From Sphingomonas sp. SUN039 (GTDB lineage: Bacteria > Pseudomonadota > Alphaproteobacteria > Sphingomonadales > Sphingomonadaceae), in NCBI RefSeq assembly GCF_024758725.1, contig NZ_CP096972.1, forward strand, positions 3,454,001-3,518,000: a DNA stretch of 64,000 nt, written 5' to 3'. Shown one piece after another: positions 18,280 to 25,891 of this stretch. Positions within the stretch are counted from its first letter, which is position 1, and each line of letters begins with the position of its first letter. The notes beneath the pieces are model-generated. The model was not told the DNA's origin. It did no database searches and saw only the letters and a program-made list of their open reading frames with translations. The translations under genes and the position numbers were made by a program.

Positions 18280-19131
18280 GTGTTCGATTTCGGGGGCAAG
18301 AACGCGCTGATTATCGGGGCAGGACTGAACATCGGGCGTGCCGTAGCGCTGGAGTTCGCCACGCGCGGTGCGCGGCTGGCGGTAGCGGACGTCGATCTTG
18401 CCGCCGCGCAGGAGACCGCAACACTGGTCGGCAAAGGTGCAGTCTCGATATATTGCGATGTCGCGAGCGACGCCTCGGTCGCCGCCGCCATCGATGCGGC
18501 GGAAGCGGCGCTCGGCCCGCTCGATGTGGTGATGAACAACGCGGGTATCATCAGCGGCGGCAATCCGGAGGACATCCCCGTCGCCGAATGGCAGCGGATG
18601 ATGGACGTCAATTTCTTCGGCATGGTCCGCAGCATCGAGGCCGTACTGCCCCGCATGATCGCGCGCGGCAGCGGCTATATCGTCAATACCGGCTCGTTCG
18701 CCGGACTCTATCCCTTCGCGACCAGCCGCATCCATTATGCCGCGTCGAAGGCGGCGGTGGTGTCGATGTCGGAGAACCTCGCGCTCCATCTGATGGGCAC
18801 GGGTGTGCAGGTCAGCTGCCTGTGCCCGGGGCCGGTGATGACGACCTCCAACCTGACGATGAAGCAATTCACGGACGATTGCGTGATGCGCGCGCCGGGT
18901 AGCCATCTGACGCTGAAGTCACAGGGGCAGGCCGCGCGGGCGCTCGCCGACGGGATGGAGGCAGGGCGGATCATCATCTCCACCGACGAACTGCTGTGGC
19001 CGATGCTCGCCGAGCGCGGCGCAGGGATCGACGATTTCATTCGCACGAAACATGCCGAATTCGAACGCGGCGACAGCGGACGCCCGATCGTACCCGAAGC
19101 CATTGTGCGTGGAGAGGATGTACCGGCATGA
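18280..19131 (+). CDS. SDR-family oxidoreductase
   Basis: The 283-aa short-chain dehydrogenase starts at GTG 18280 behind a GGAGAG box. It has an IGAGLNIG nucleotide-binding motif, MNNAG, and the catalytic HYAASK motif with preceding Ser. It is the first gene of a tightly packed operon (18280-24569) and overlaps the next gene by 4 nt. Substrate unknown. Confidence 0.88.
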   Translation: MFDFGGKNALIIGAGLNIGRAVALEFATRGARLAVADVDLAAAQETATLVGKGAVSIYCDVASDASVAAAIDAAEAALGPLDVVMNNAGIISGGNPEDIPVAEWQRMMDVNFFGMVRSIEAVLPRMIARGSGYIVNTGSFAGLYPFATSRIHYAASKAAVVSMSENLALHLMGTGVQVSCLCPGPVMTTSNLTMKQFTDDCVMRAPGSHLTLKSQGQAARALADGMEAGRIIISTDELLWPMLAERGAGIDDFIRTKHAEFERGDSGRPIVPEAIVRGEDVPA

Positions 19132-19952
19132 CGAACAATCGCCTCGGTATCGAAATGCTCACCCTGCTCGGCATGCCGCCGGTCGAGCATGTCCGGCTCG
19201 CCGCCGAACTCGGGTGCGTGTCGATCTCGACTGGCCTGACCAACCTGCCCGGATCGATGATCGAGGGCGGTGCGCTCTACCCCGAATGGTCGCTCGAGAC
19301 CGATGCGGTGCTGGTCCGCGAGCTCAAAGCGGCGATGCGTGATACCGGCGTCGGCATTGGCCTCGGCGAAGGCTTCCGGGTTCGCGCCGACGGCGATGTC
19401 CGGGACCGCGCGGCGGGGCTCGACCTGATGGCCGAACTCGGCGCGGTGCGGATCAACGCAGTCAGCATGGAGGACGATCTGGCGCGCACCTATGACCAGC
19501 TCGGCCACCTCGCCGATATGGTCATTGCGCGCGGCATGGTCTTCACCATCGAATTCGCGCCGCCCAATGCGATCAATACGCTGGCGGGCGCGCTGGCGGC
19601 GGTCGAACAGGTCGGGCAGGGGCGCGCGGCGATTCTTTTCGATGCGATGCACTTCTTCCGTTCGGGCGCGACCGTCGCCGAGTTGAAAGCGCTCGATCCG
19701 GCACTGATCGGTTATGCCCAGCTGTGCGACGCGCCGATGCGCGCGCCTGAGGGGAAGACCTATATGCAAGAGGCCATGTTCGAACGCCGCGTGCCGGGGG
19801 AGGGCGAGTTCCCGCTCGCCGACTGGCTCGCCGCGCTGCCTGCCGATGTGCCGATCAGCCTCGAAGTGCCGAACCTAGCTGCGCTGCGTGGTGGTTCGCC
19901 GCGCGACCATGCCGCGCGGGTCGTGGCCGCCGCGCGTGCCCTCTGCGTTTAA
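19128..19952 (+). CDS. Sugar phosphate isomerase/epimerase-like TIM-barrel protein
   Basis: The 274-aa protein resembles the AP-endonuclease-2-like TIM-barrel family (xylose isomerase-like). Likely metal ligands lie in the FTIEFAPPN strand and the LFDAMHFFRSG segment, with another acidic residue in SLEVPN near the C-terminus. Members are isomerases, epimerases or dehydratases acting on sugars and related compounds. It overlaps the SDR upstream (ATGA) and lies 17 nt before an aldehyde dehydrogenase. Specific activity unknown. Confidence 0.8.
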   Translation: MTNNRLGIEMLTLLGMPPVEHVRLAAELGCVSISTGLTNLPGSMIEGGALYPEWSLETDAVLVRELKAAMRDTGVGIGLGEGFRVRADGDVRDRAAGLDLMAELGAVRINAVSMEDDLARTYDQLGHLADMVIARGMVFTIEFAPPNAINTLAGALAAVEQVGQGRAAILFDAMHFFRSGATVAELKALDPALIGYAQLCDAPMRAPEGKTYMQEAMFERRVPGEGEFPLADWLAALPADVPISLEVPNLAALRGGSPRDHAARVVAAARALCV

Positions 19953-19969
19953 TCAGGAAAGCCCACGCG

Positions 19970-21448
19970 ATGTTCCCCACTCCCCAAGCCGCCGACCTCC
20001 CGACCGCCTCGCTCATCATCGGTGGGGAAAGCGGCCAAGGCGGCGGTGCCGCGCATCCGCACATTTATCCCGGCACCGCGCGCGTGACGAAGGAAGTGCG
20101 GCTCGCGACTCCGGCCGACGTCGATACCGCCGTTGCCGCCGCTCGCGCTGCCGCCCCGGCATGGCGCGCGATGAACGGCGACAAGCGGCGCGACCTGTTT
20201 TTCAAGCTGGCGACACTCTGCGAGGCTAACGCGCAAGCCTTGGGCCAGCTCGTGACCGCCGAGAACGGCTCGATCAGCATGGCTGCGCCGTATATGGCGT
20301 ACGATGCCGCGCAGAAGTTCCGCTATTTCGGCGGCTGGGCCGACAAGATCCAAGGGCGCACGGTCGCGACCTGGGGCGGTCCCGCACACGACTATGTCGC
20401 CTATGAGCCCTATGGCGTCATCGGCGCGATCATCCCGTGGAACGGGCCGCTGTTTGCCGTGACGATGGTAATCGCACCGGCACTCGCGGCGGGAAATACC
20501 GTGGTGATCAAATCGCCTGAACTCGCGCCGTTTTCGGTGATGGGGCTGGCCGCGCTGTTCGCCGAGGCAGGTTTTCCGGCTGGGGTCGTCAACGTCGTGA
20601 CCGGCGCAGGCGATGTCGGGGCGGCGATGGTCGCGCATCCGGGCATCGACAAGATCCAGTTCGTCGGCAGCGGCGCGACGGCGAAAAAGGTGCTGACGAG
20701 TGCCGCCGACACGCTGAAGCTCTGCGGTCTCGAACTCGGCGGCAAATCGGCGGTGATCGTGTTCGCCGATGCCGATTTGCAGGAGGCGGCGAAGCGCGGC
20801 CTGTCGGGGGCGGTGAGCGCCAACGGGCAGGGCTGTGTCAACGGCACGCGGCTGCTGGTCGAACGGTCGATCTACGAACCCTATCTCCAGATGCTTGGCG
20901 CGATGGCGGGGCATGTGAAGGTCGGCGATCCGATGGACCCGACGACGACAATGGGGCCGGTGATTTCGGATGTGGCATTGGCGCGCATCCTCGGTGTCAC
21001 AACACAAGCGCAGACCGAAGGCGCGCGGCTGGTGAGTGGCGGGGCGCGGCTGGGCGGTGATCATGCTGACGGCTATTTCATGGGGCTGACGGTGCTCGCG
21101 GATGTCGAACAGGGAAGCACCCTCGCGCGTGAAGAGGTGTTCGGGCCGGTCCTCGCGGTAACGCCGTTCGACAGCGAGGACGAAGCCATCGCGATTGCCA
21201 ACGGCACCGAATACGGCCTCGGCGCGTATATTCACACATCGAACCTCGCCCGTGCGCACACGATGGCGGCGGCGATGGATGCGGGAATGGTGCAGGTCAA
21301 CGGATCGGGCGAGGGCATGACCCCGTGCGTCCCCTTCGGCGGCATGAAGCAGAGCGGCTATGGCCGACTGGGCGGCGAGGCGGGGCTGCATGAATTCCTG
21401 CGCGTCAAGAATGTCTGGATGAATCTGTCGCGGCCGGTAGCGGCGTGA
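19970..21448 (+). CDS. Aldehyde dehydrogenase family protein
   Basis: The 492-aa protein is a full-length NAD(P)+ aldehyde dehydrogenase. It has IIPWNGPLF, the catalytic Glu in LELGGKSAV (about residue 255), the catalytic Cys in NGQGCVNGTRL (about residue 289) and FGPVLAVTPF. It would oxidise an aldehyde produced by the neighbouring dehydrogenases to an acid. It overlaps the next gene by 4 nt. Confidence 0.93.
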   Translation: MFPTPQAADLPTASLIIGGESGQGGGAAHPHIYPGTARVTKEVRLATPADVDTAVAAARAAAPAWRAMNGDKRRDLFFKLATLCEANAQALGQLVTAENGSISMAAPYMAYDAAQKFRYFGGWADKIQGRTVATWGGPAHDYVAYEPYGVIGAIIPWNGPLFAVTMVIAPALAAGNTVVIKSPELAPFSVMGLAALFAEAGFPAGVVNVVTGAGDVGAAMVAHPGIDKIQFVGSGATAKKVLTSAADTLKLCGLELGGKSAVIVFADADLQEAAKRGLSGAVSANGQGCVNGTRLLVERSIYEPYLQMLGAMAGHVKVGDPMDPTTTMGPVISDVALARILGVTTQAQTEGARLVSGGARLGGDHADGYFMGLTVLADVEQGSTLAREEVFGPVLAVTPFDSEDEAIAIANGTEYGLGAYIHTSNLARAHTMAAAMDAGMVQVNGSGEGMTPCVPFGGMKQSGYGRLGGEAGLHEFLRVKNVWMNLSRPVAA

Positions 21449-22230
21449 CGATGGGCGATCCTGCCGAGCGCAGCGCGCTCGGCGCGCGGCTACAGTCCGA
21501 GCTGACCGGCGCACCCGAGCGGTCCGCCGCGACGCCGATGGAGCAGAGCTGGCGCGATTTCGTCTATGCCGAAGTCTGGTCGCGGCCCGGCCTCGACCGG
21601 CGTGCCCGCTTCCTGATCTCGCTCGCCGGCGCGGCGATTGTCGGACACGGCCATGCGGTCAACGCCTATGCGCGCGGCGCGCTGACGACGGGCGAGATTA
21701 CGCTCGCCGAACTGCGCGAGGCGGCGCTGCACGTCGCGGTCTATGGCGGCTGGAGCGCGGGGAGCCTGTTCGACGCTGAAGTCGGTAAGGTCGCCGACGA
21801 CCTCGGCCTGTCGCCCGCCGACACGCCGCCGATTTGTGCCGAGCCTTGGGATGCCGCCGAACGCAGCGAGCGCGGGGCGGCGGGGTTCGTCGAGGTGATG
21901 AAATTCGGCGGTCCGCCGCCGGTGACGCCCTATTTCGAGGCGGGCATCCGCAGTTTCGTCTTCGCCGAAATGTGGTGCCGCCCAGGCCTCGATCAGCGCT
22001 CGCGGCGCTGGCTCACCCTTGTCGGCGTCTGCGAATCCTGCGCCGATACGCCCATCGCCTCGCACATTCATTCGGCGATGATCAGCGGCAATTGCACGGC
22101 CGACGAGCTCCACGAATTCGTCCTGCAATACGGCATCCACGCGGGATGGCCGCGTGCCTCGCGCATTCAGGGCGCGGTGTTTGCGATGGCGAAAAACGTC
22201 GCCGCCGGGCTGGACTGGGACGGGAAGTAG
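21445..22230 (+). CDS. Carboxymuconolactone decarboxylase/AhpD-like protein, two half domains
   Basis: The 261-aa protein contains two CMD-like helical repeats. The first (FVYAEVWSRPGLDRRAR...) lacks the redox cysteines, while the second (FVFAEMWCRPGLDQRSR...) has CESC followed by a downstream His, the AhpD-type pattern. It could be a decarboxylase-like enzyme or a thiol-based peroxide-detoxifying protein. GTG at 21445 overlaps the upstream stop; ATG at 21451 is an alternative. Confidence 0.82.
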   Translation: MTMGDPAERSALGARLQSELTGAPERSAATPMEQSWRDFVYAEVWSRPGLDRRARFLISLAGAAIVGHGHAVNAYARGALTTGEITLAELREAALHVAVYGGWSAGSLFDAEVGKVADDLGLSPADTPPICAEPWDAAERSERGAAGFVEVMKFGGPPPVTPYFEAGIRSFVFAEMWCRPGLDQRSRRWLTLVGVCESCADTPIASHIHSAMISGNCTADELHEFVLQYGIHAGWPRASRIQGAVFAMAKNVAAGLDWDGK

Positions 22231-22231
22231 C

Positions 22232-22984
22232 ATGGGCATGCCGGGCGACATGACGGGCAAGGTCGCGCTGGTCACCGGCGCAGCGGGCGGACTCGGTAGG
22301 GCGACGGCCATCGCGCTGGCCGAAGCGGGCGCGCAGGTCTGTATTGTCGATCTCAATGCGGACGGGCTGGCGGAAACCGCTGCGACCATCGGCGACGGGG
22401 CGTTCGTCCATGTCGCCGACCTTAGCCGCCCCGAGACCTGTGCGCCCGCAGTCGCGGCGGCGGTCGCGCGGTTCGGGCGGCTCGATGCGCTGTGCAATGT
22501 CGCGGGCGTGCTCAAGCTCGCCAATGCGCACCAGATGGCGCTTGCCGACTGGAACCTCGTGATCGCGGTCAACCTGACTGCGCCATTCCTGCTGTGTCAG
22601 GCGGCAATCCCGCATCTGCTGAAAACGAACGGTTCCATCGTCAATGTCAGCTCGCTCGCAGCCCACATCGGCGAGGCCTATGCCGCCGCCTATTGCGCGT
22701 CGAAAGGCGGCCTCAGCCAGATGACCAAGGCGCTGGCGATGGAGTATATGATGCAGCCGATCCGCATCAACGCGATCTCGCCCGGCGGCATGGCAACCCC
22801 CATCGGCGCGAGCTTCGTGCCGCCCGAGGGCGCAGACATGGCGCTGCTTGCGCGCTTCCGGCCGATGCGCGGGCTGGTCGAGGTCGAGGATATGGCACGG
22901 ATGATCGCCTATCTCGCCTCCGACGCCGCCAGCGGTTTCCACGGCGCGGACATCCAGATGGACAAGGGGATTACGGCGGGATGA
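22232..22984 (+). CDS. SDR-family oxidoreductase
   Basis: The 250-aa classical SDR has TGAAGGLGRA, the NVAG motif and catalytic S...YCASK. Spacing to the upstream gene is one nucleotide and its stop overlaps the next ATG, so it is part of the same operon. It probably oxidises or reduces a hydroxyl/keto intermediate; substrate unknown. Confidence 0.9.
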   Translation: MGMPGDMTGKVALVTGAAGGLGRATAIALAEAGAQVCIVDLNADGLAETAATIGDGAFVHVADLSRPETCAPAVAAAVARFGRLDALCNVAGVLKLANAHQMALADWNLVIAVNLTAPFLLCQAAIPHLLKTNGSIVNVSSLAAHIGEAYAAAYCASKGGLSQMTKALAMEYMMQPIRINAISPGGMATPIGASFVPPEGADMALLARFRPMRGLVEVEDMARMIAYLASDAASGFHGADIQMDKGITAG

Positions 22985-23787
22985 CGTGTGTCGGATTCAT
23001 CGGCTTGGGCAGTCAGGGCGGCTCGATGGCGCGGCGCATCGTGGAGGCGGGCTTTCCGCTGACGCTCTGGGCGCGGCGAGCGGAAAGCCTGTCTCCCTAT
23101 GCCGATACGGCGGCGGCAACGGCGGAGAGCATCGCGGCGCTCGGCGCGGTGTGCGACCATGTCGGTATCTGCGTTGTCGACGATGCGGGCGTGCGGGCGG
23201 TGATGGACGAGCTACTCCCCGCGATGAAGCCGGGAAGCGTGATTGTCATTCACTCGACGATCCATCCTGACAGTTGCAAGGCATTGGCCGCACAAGCGGC
23301 GGCGCGCGGCGTCGCCCTGCTCGATGCACCGGTGTCGGGCGGCGGGCCGGGCGCAGCGGCGGGGACGCTGACCGTGATGGTCGGCGGAGATGCCGACGCG
23401 CTGGCGACGGCGCGTCCGGTGCTCGAGACGTTCGCGGGGCTGATCGTGCACCTCGGCGATGTCGGGGCGGGGCAGACCGCAAAGCTGGTCAACAACACGC
23501 TGATGGCGGCGAACATGGCGCTCGCGCATCACGCGCTGGCGAGCGGGGAGGCTCTGGGGATCGACCGCACGGCGCTCGCCGACCTGGTCAAGGCGAGTAG
23601 CGGGCGCAGCTTCGGCCTCGAGGTTTACGCCCGCCTGCCAACCCCGCAGGCCTTCGGCCATGGCGGCAAGCTGCTAGCCAAGGATGTCGGCTTGCTCGGC
23701 GCGTTGCTCGGCGACGATCCCGCCTTCGCCGCCCTGCGCGATGTCGCTCGCCCCTTTCTCGATCTGACCACGGAGACGCCGTCATGA
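22981..23787 (+). CDS. 3-hydroxyisobutyrate dehydrogenase-like oxidoreductase
   Basis: The 268-aa beta-hydroxyacid dehydrogenase begins with the Rossmann motif GFIGLGSQGGSMARRI. It has the substrate-binding DAPVSGGGPGA motif (about residue 114) and the catalytic lysine segment GQTAKLVNNTLM (about residue 165). It acts on a beta-hydroxy acid with NAD(P)+. It overlaps genes on both sides by 4 nt. Confidence 0.9.
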   Translation: MTCVGFIGLGSQGGSMARRIVEAGFPLTLWARRAESLSPYADTAAATAESIAALGAVCDHVGICVVDDAGVRAVMDELLPAMKPGSVIVIHSTIHPDSCKALAAQAAARGVALLDAPVSGGGPGAAAGTLTVMVGGDADALATARPVLETFAGLIVHLGDVGAGQTAKLVNNTLMAANMALAHHALASGEALGIDRTALADLVKASSGRSFGLEVYARLPTPQAFGHGGKLLAKDVGLLGALLGDDPAFAALRDVARPFLDLTTETPS

Positions 23788-24569
23788 CCTTCACCACCGA
23801 CCAGTTTCGCCTCGACGGCAAAGTCGCCGTCGTCACCGGCGCGGGCGGGCGCGGCAACAGCATCGGGCGTGCCTATGCGCTGGGGCTGGCGACGGCGGGC
23901 GCGGCAGTCGTCGTCGCCGATCTCAATGCCGAAGGCGCGCAGGCGGTGGCTGACGAAATCGTCGCGACGGGCGGCAAGGCGATTGCGGTCGGCATGGACA
24001 TTACCAATGTCGACCAGGTTGCGGCGATGACCGCGCAGGCGACCGAGGCGTTCGGCGGCGTCGATATCCTCGTCAACAATGCGGCGCTGATGCTCGAACT
24101 CGGGCAGATCAACGTCGCCGATGTGCCGCTCGACCAGTGGAACCGGATCATGAACGTCAACCTCACCGGTGCCCTGATCTGCGCGCAGGCGGTGATCCCG
24201 TCGATGCGGGCGCGGGGCGGCGGTAGTATCGTCAACCAGGTGTCGGGCGGCGCGTTCCCCGCGATCTCGGTCTACGGCGTCAGCAAGCTCGCGCTGACGG
24301 GTCTCACCACGACGATGGCCAAGCAACTCGGCCGCGACAACATCACCGTCAACGCCATCGCGCCCGGCAACGTTACCAGCGAGGCGGGCAGCACACTGGT
24401 CCCCGAGGGGTCGCCGTTCGCGCAGTTCCTCGCGATGAATGTGTGCACCCGCGCGCAGGGGGCACCCGATGAACTGGTCGGCACGTTGTTGCTACTCTGC
24501 TCGCCTGCGGGGGCGTGGATCACCGGGCAGACGATCAACGTCGACGGCGGCTGGGTGCTGCGCCCCTGA
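23784..24569 (+). CDS. SDR-family oxidoreductase
   Basis: The 261-aa SDR has an extended nucleotide motif (TGAGGRGNSIGRAYALG), NNAA in place of NNAG, and YGVSK as the catalytic Tyr-Lys. It is the last gene of the seven-gene operon, coupled to the previous gene by a 4-nt overlap, and converges on mobA with a 4-nt gap. Confidence 0.88.
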   Translation: MTFTTDQFRLDGKVAVVTGAGGRGNSIGRAYALGLATAGAAVVVADLNAEGAQAVADEIVATGGKAIAVGMDITNVDQVAAMTAQATEAFGGVDILVNNAALMLELGQINVADVPLDQWNRIMNVNLTGALICAQAVIPSMRARGGGSIVNQVSGGAFPAISVYGVSKLALTGLTTTMAKQLGRDNITVNAIAPGNVTSEAGSTLVPEGSPFAQFLAMNVCTRAQGAPDELVGTLLLLCSPAGAWITGQTINVDGGWVLRP

Positions 24570-24573
24570 CGGA

Positions 24574-25119
24574 TCAGGCGGGGATGCCGATGTCGAGCGC
24601 GTCGAGTTCTGCCGGTGTGTTGATGTTGCCGATCGTTGCCGGCTCCTCGACGATGCGGGCATGCGCGTGGCGGTTCCAGGCAGCGACCGAGCGCCCGCCA
24701 GCATCGATATATCTGCCGAGCATCATGGCGAGACTCGCGGGCCAATAGCCGATCAGATGCTGGTGCTCGAACACTGCCGGACCGTTGCCGTGCAGGCGCT
24801 CGACCAGATCGTCGGGCAAGGGCAGCGTATCGACGGGAACGGCCAGTACCGCGTCGAAGCTCTGCCGCGCCGCATGGGCAAGTGCTGCCTCCAGCCCCGC
24901 CAGCGGCCCCAAACCCCCATCGCGCAAATCGGGCAGCGTGCATTCGTGCGGCCAGCCACGTCCGCACACCACCAGCGCCGCGACTTGCGGGCGCAAGGCG
25001 TCGGCGACGTGCGCCAGCATCGGGCGGCCGTCGATCAGGGCCAACGCCTTGTCGCTGCCGAAGCGTCGCGACGCCCCGCCCGCGATCACTGCGCCGAGGA
25101 TGCGGTCAGCCGGTGACAT
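24574..25119 (-). CDS. mobA: Molybdenum cofactor guanylyltransferase
   Basis: The 181-aa protein has the MobA-type GTP-binding N-terminus (GAVIAGGASRRFGSDKALA) and VPVDTLPLP as the metal-binding segment. It attaches GMP to molybdopterin to form MGD, the cofactor needed by the nitrate reductase encoded in the same operon. Its ATG lies 14 nt inside cobA. It is the last gene of the nitrate operon. Confidence 0.85.
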   Translation of the reverse strand: MSPADRILGAVIAGGASRRFGSDKALALIDGRPMLAHVADALRPQVAALVVCGRGWPHECTLPDLRDGGLGPLAGLEAALAHAARQSFDAVLAVPVDTLPLPDDLVERLHGNGPAVFEHQHLIGYWPASLAMMLGRYIDAGGRSVAAWNRHAHARIVEEPATIGNINTPAELDALDIGIPA

Positions 25120-25891
25120 GGCTGGGGCGTGCGCGGGCCGGGTTCATCGCGCCGGTGTCGCGCACCCCGACGGCATCGCCAATCAAAATCAGCGCAGGCG
25201 CTGCCCCCGGGGTCCGGTCGATAGCGAGCGGCAGCAGGTCGAGGCGCGTGCGGACAAGCTTTTCGTCGGGCAGGCTGACATTGCTGGCGACCAGCACCGG
25301 CGTGGCCGCGGACAAGCCATGGGCGATCAGATTGCGGGCGATACGCGCGGCGGCACTGCGACCCATATAGACGGCGAGCGTGGTCGCCGGATCGGCGAGC
25401 GCGGCCCAATCGGGACTGGAGATGTCGTCGTCACAGCTTTGCGCGGTCAGGAAGCGGACTTGCCGCGCCACACCGCGCAGGGTCAGCGACACCAGGGCGC
25501 TGGCGGCGGCGGCGCTCGCTGTCGTGATGCCGGGGCAGATACGGCAGGGAATGCCGTGTGCCGCCAACGCGTCGATCTCCTCGGCCGAGCGTCCGAAGAT
25601 CGAGGGGTCGCCGCCTTTCAGCCGCACCACCCGTTCGCCGTTGAGCGCCGCGCGAACGAGCAGGGCGTCGATCATCGTCTGGCTCTGCGAGTGGCGACCG
25701 GCGCGTTTGCCGACGGGGACGCGGACGACATGTGCCGGGATCAGGTCGAGGATCGCGGGACCGACCAAGGCGTCGTGGAACACGATGCTGGCGGCTTCGA
25801 TCAGGCGGACGGCCTTCAGGGTCAGCAGCTCTGGGTCGCCGGGTCCGGCCCCGACCAGCCAGACGTCGCCGGGCGCAATGAGATCAGGCAT
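25106..25891 (-). CDS. cobA: Uroporphyrinogen-III C-methyltransferase
   Basis: The 261-aa protein has the SUMT signatures VGAGPGDPELLTLKA, VRLKGGDPSIFGR and PGITTASAAAA. It methylates uroporphyrinogen III to precorrin-2, the precursor of the siroheme used by NirB. The start at 25891 overlaps nasA by 8 nt. In many nitrate operons this gene supplies extra siroheme on demand. Confidence 0.92.
   Translation of the reverse strand: MPDLIAPGDVWLVGAGPGDPELLTLKAVRLIEAASIVFHDALVGPAILDLIPAHVVRVPVGKRAGRHSQSQTMIDALLVRAALNGERVVRLKGGDPSIFGRSAEEIDALAAHGIPCRICPGITTASAAAASALVSLTLRGVARQVRFLTAQSCDDDISSPDWAALADPATTLAVYMGRSAAARIARNLIAHGLSAATPVLVASNVSLPDEKLVRTRLDLLPLAIDRTPGAAPALILIGDAVGVRDTGAMNPARARPSHVTG

Noticed and set aside
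18126-18656. Much longer N-terminus for the GntR regulator at 17367-18125
   Set aside because: The extension crosses the divergent promoter and the SDR gene on the other strand; the ATG at 18125 gives the normal family N-terminus.
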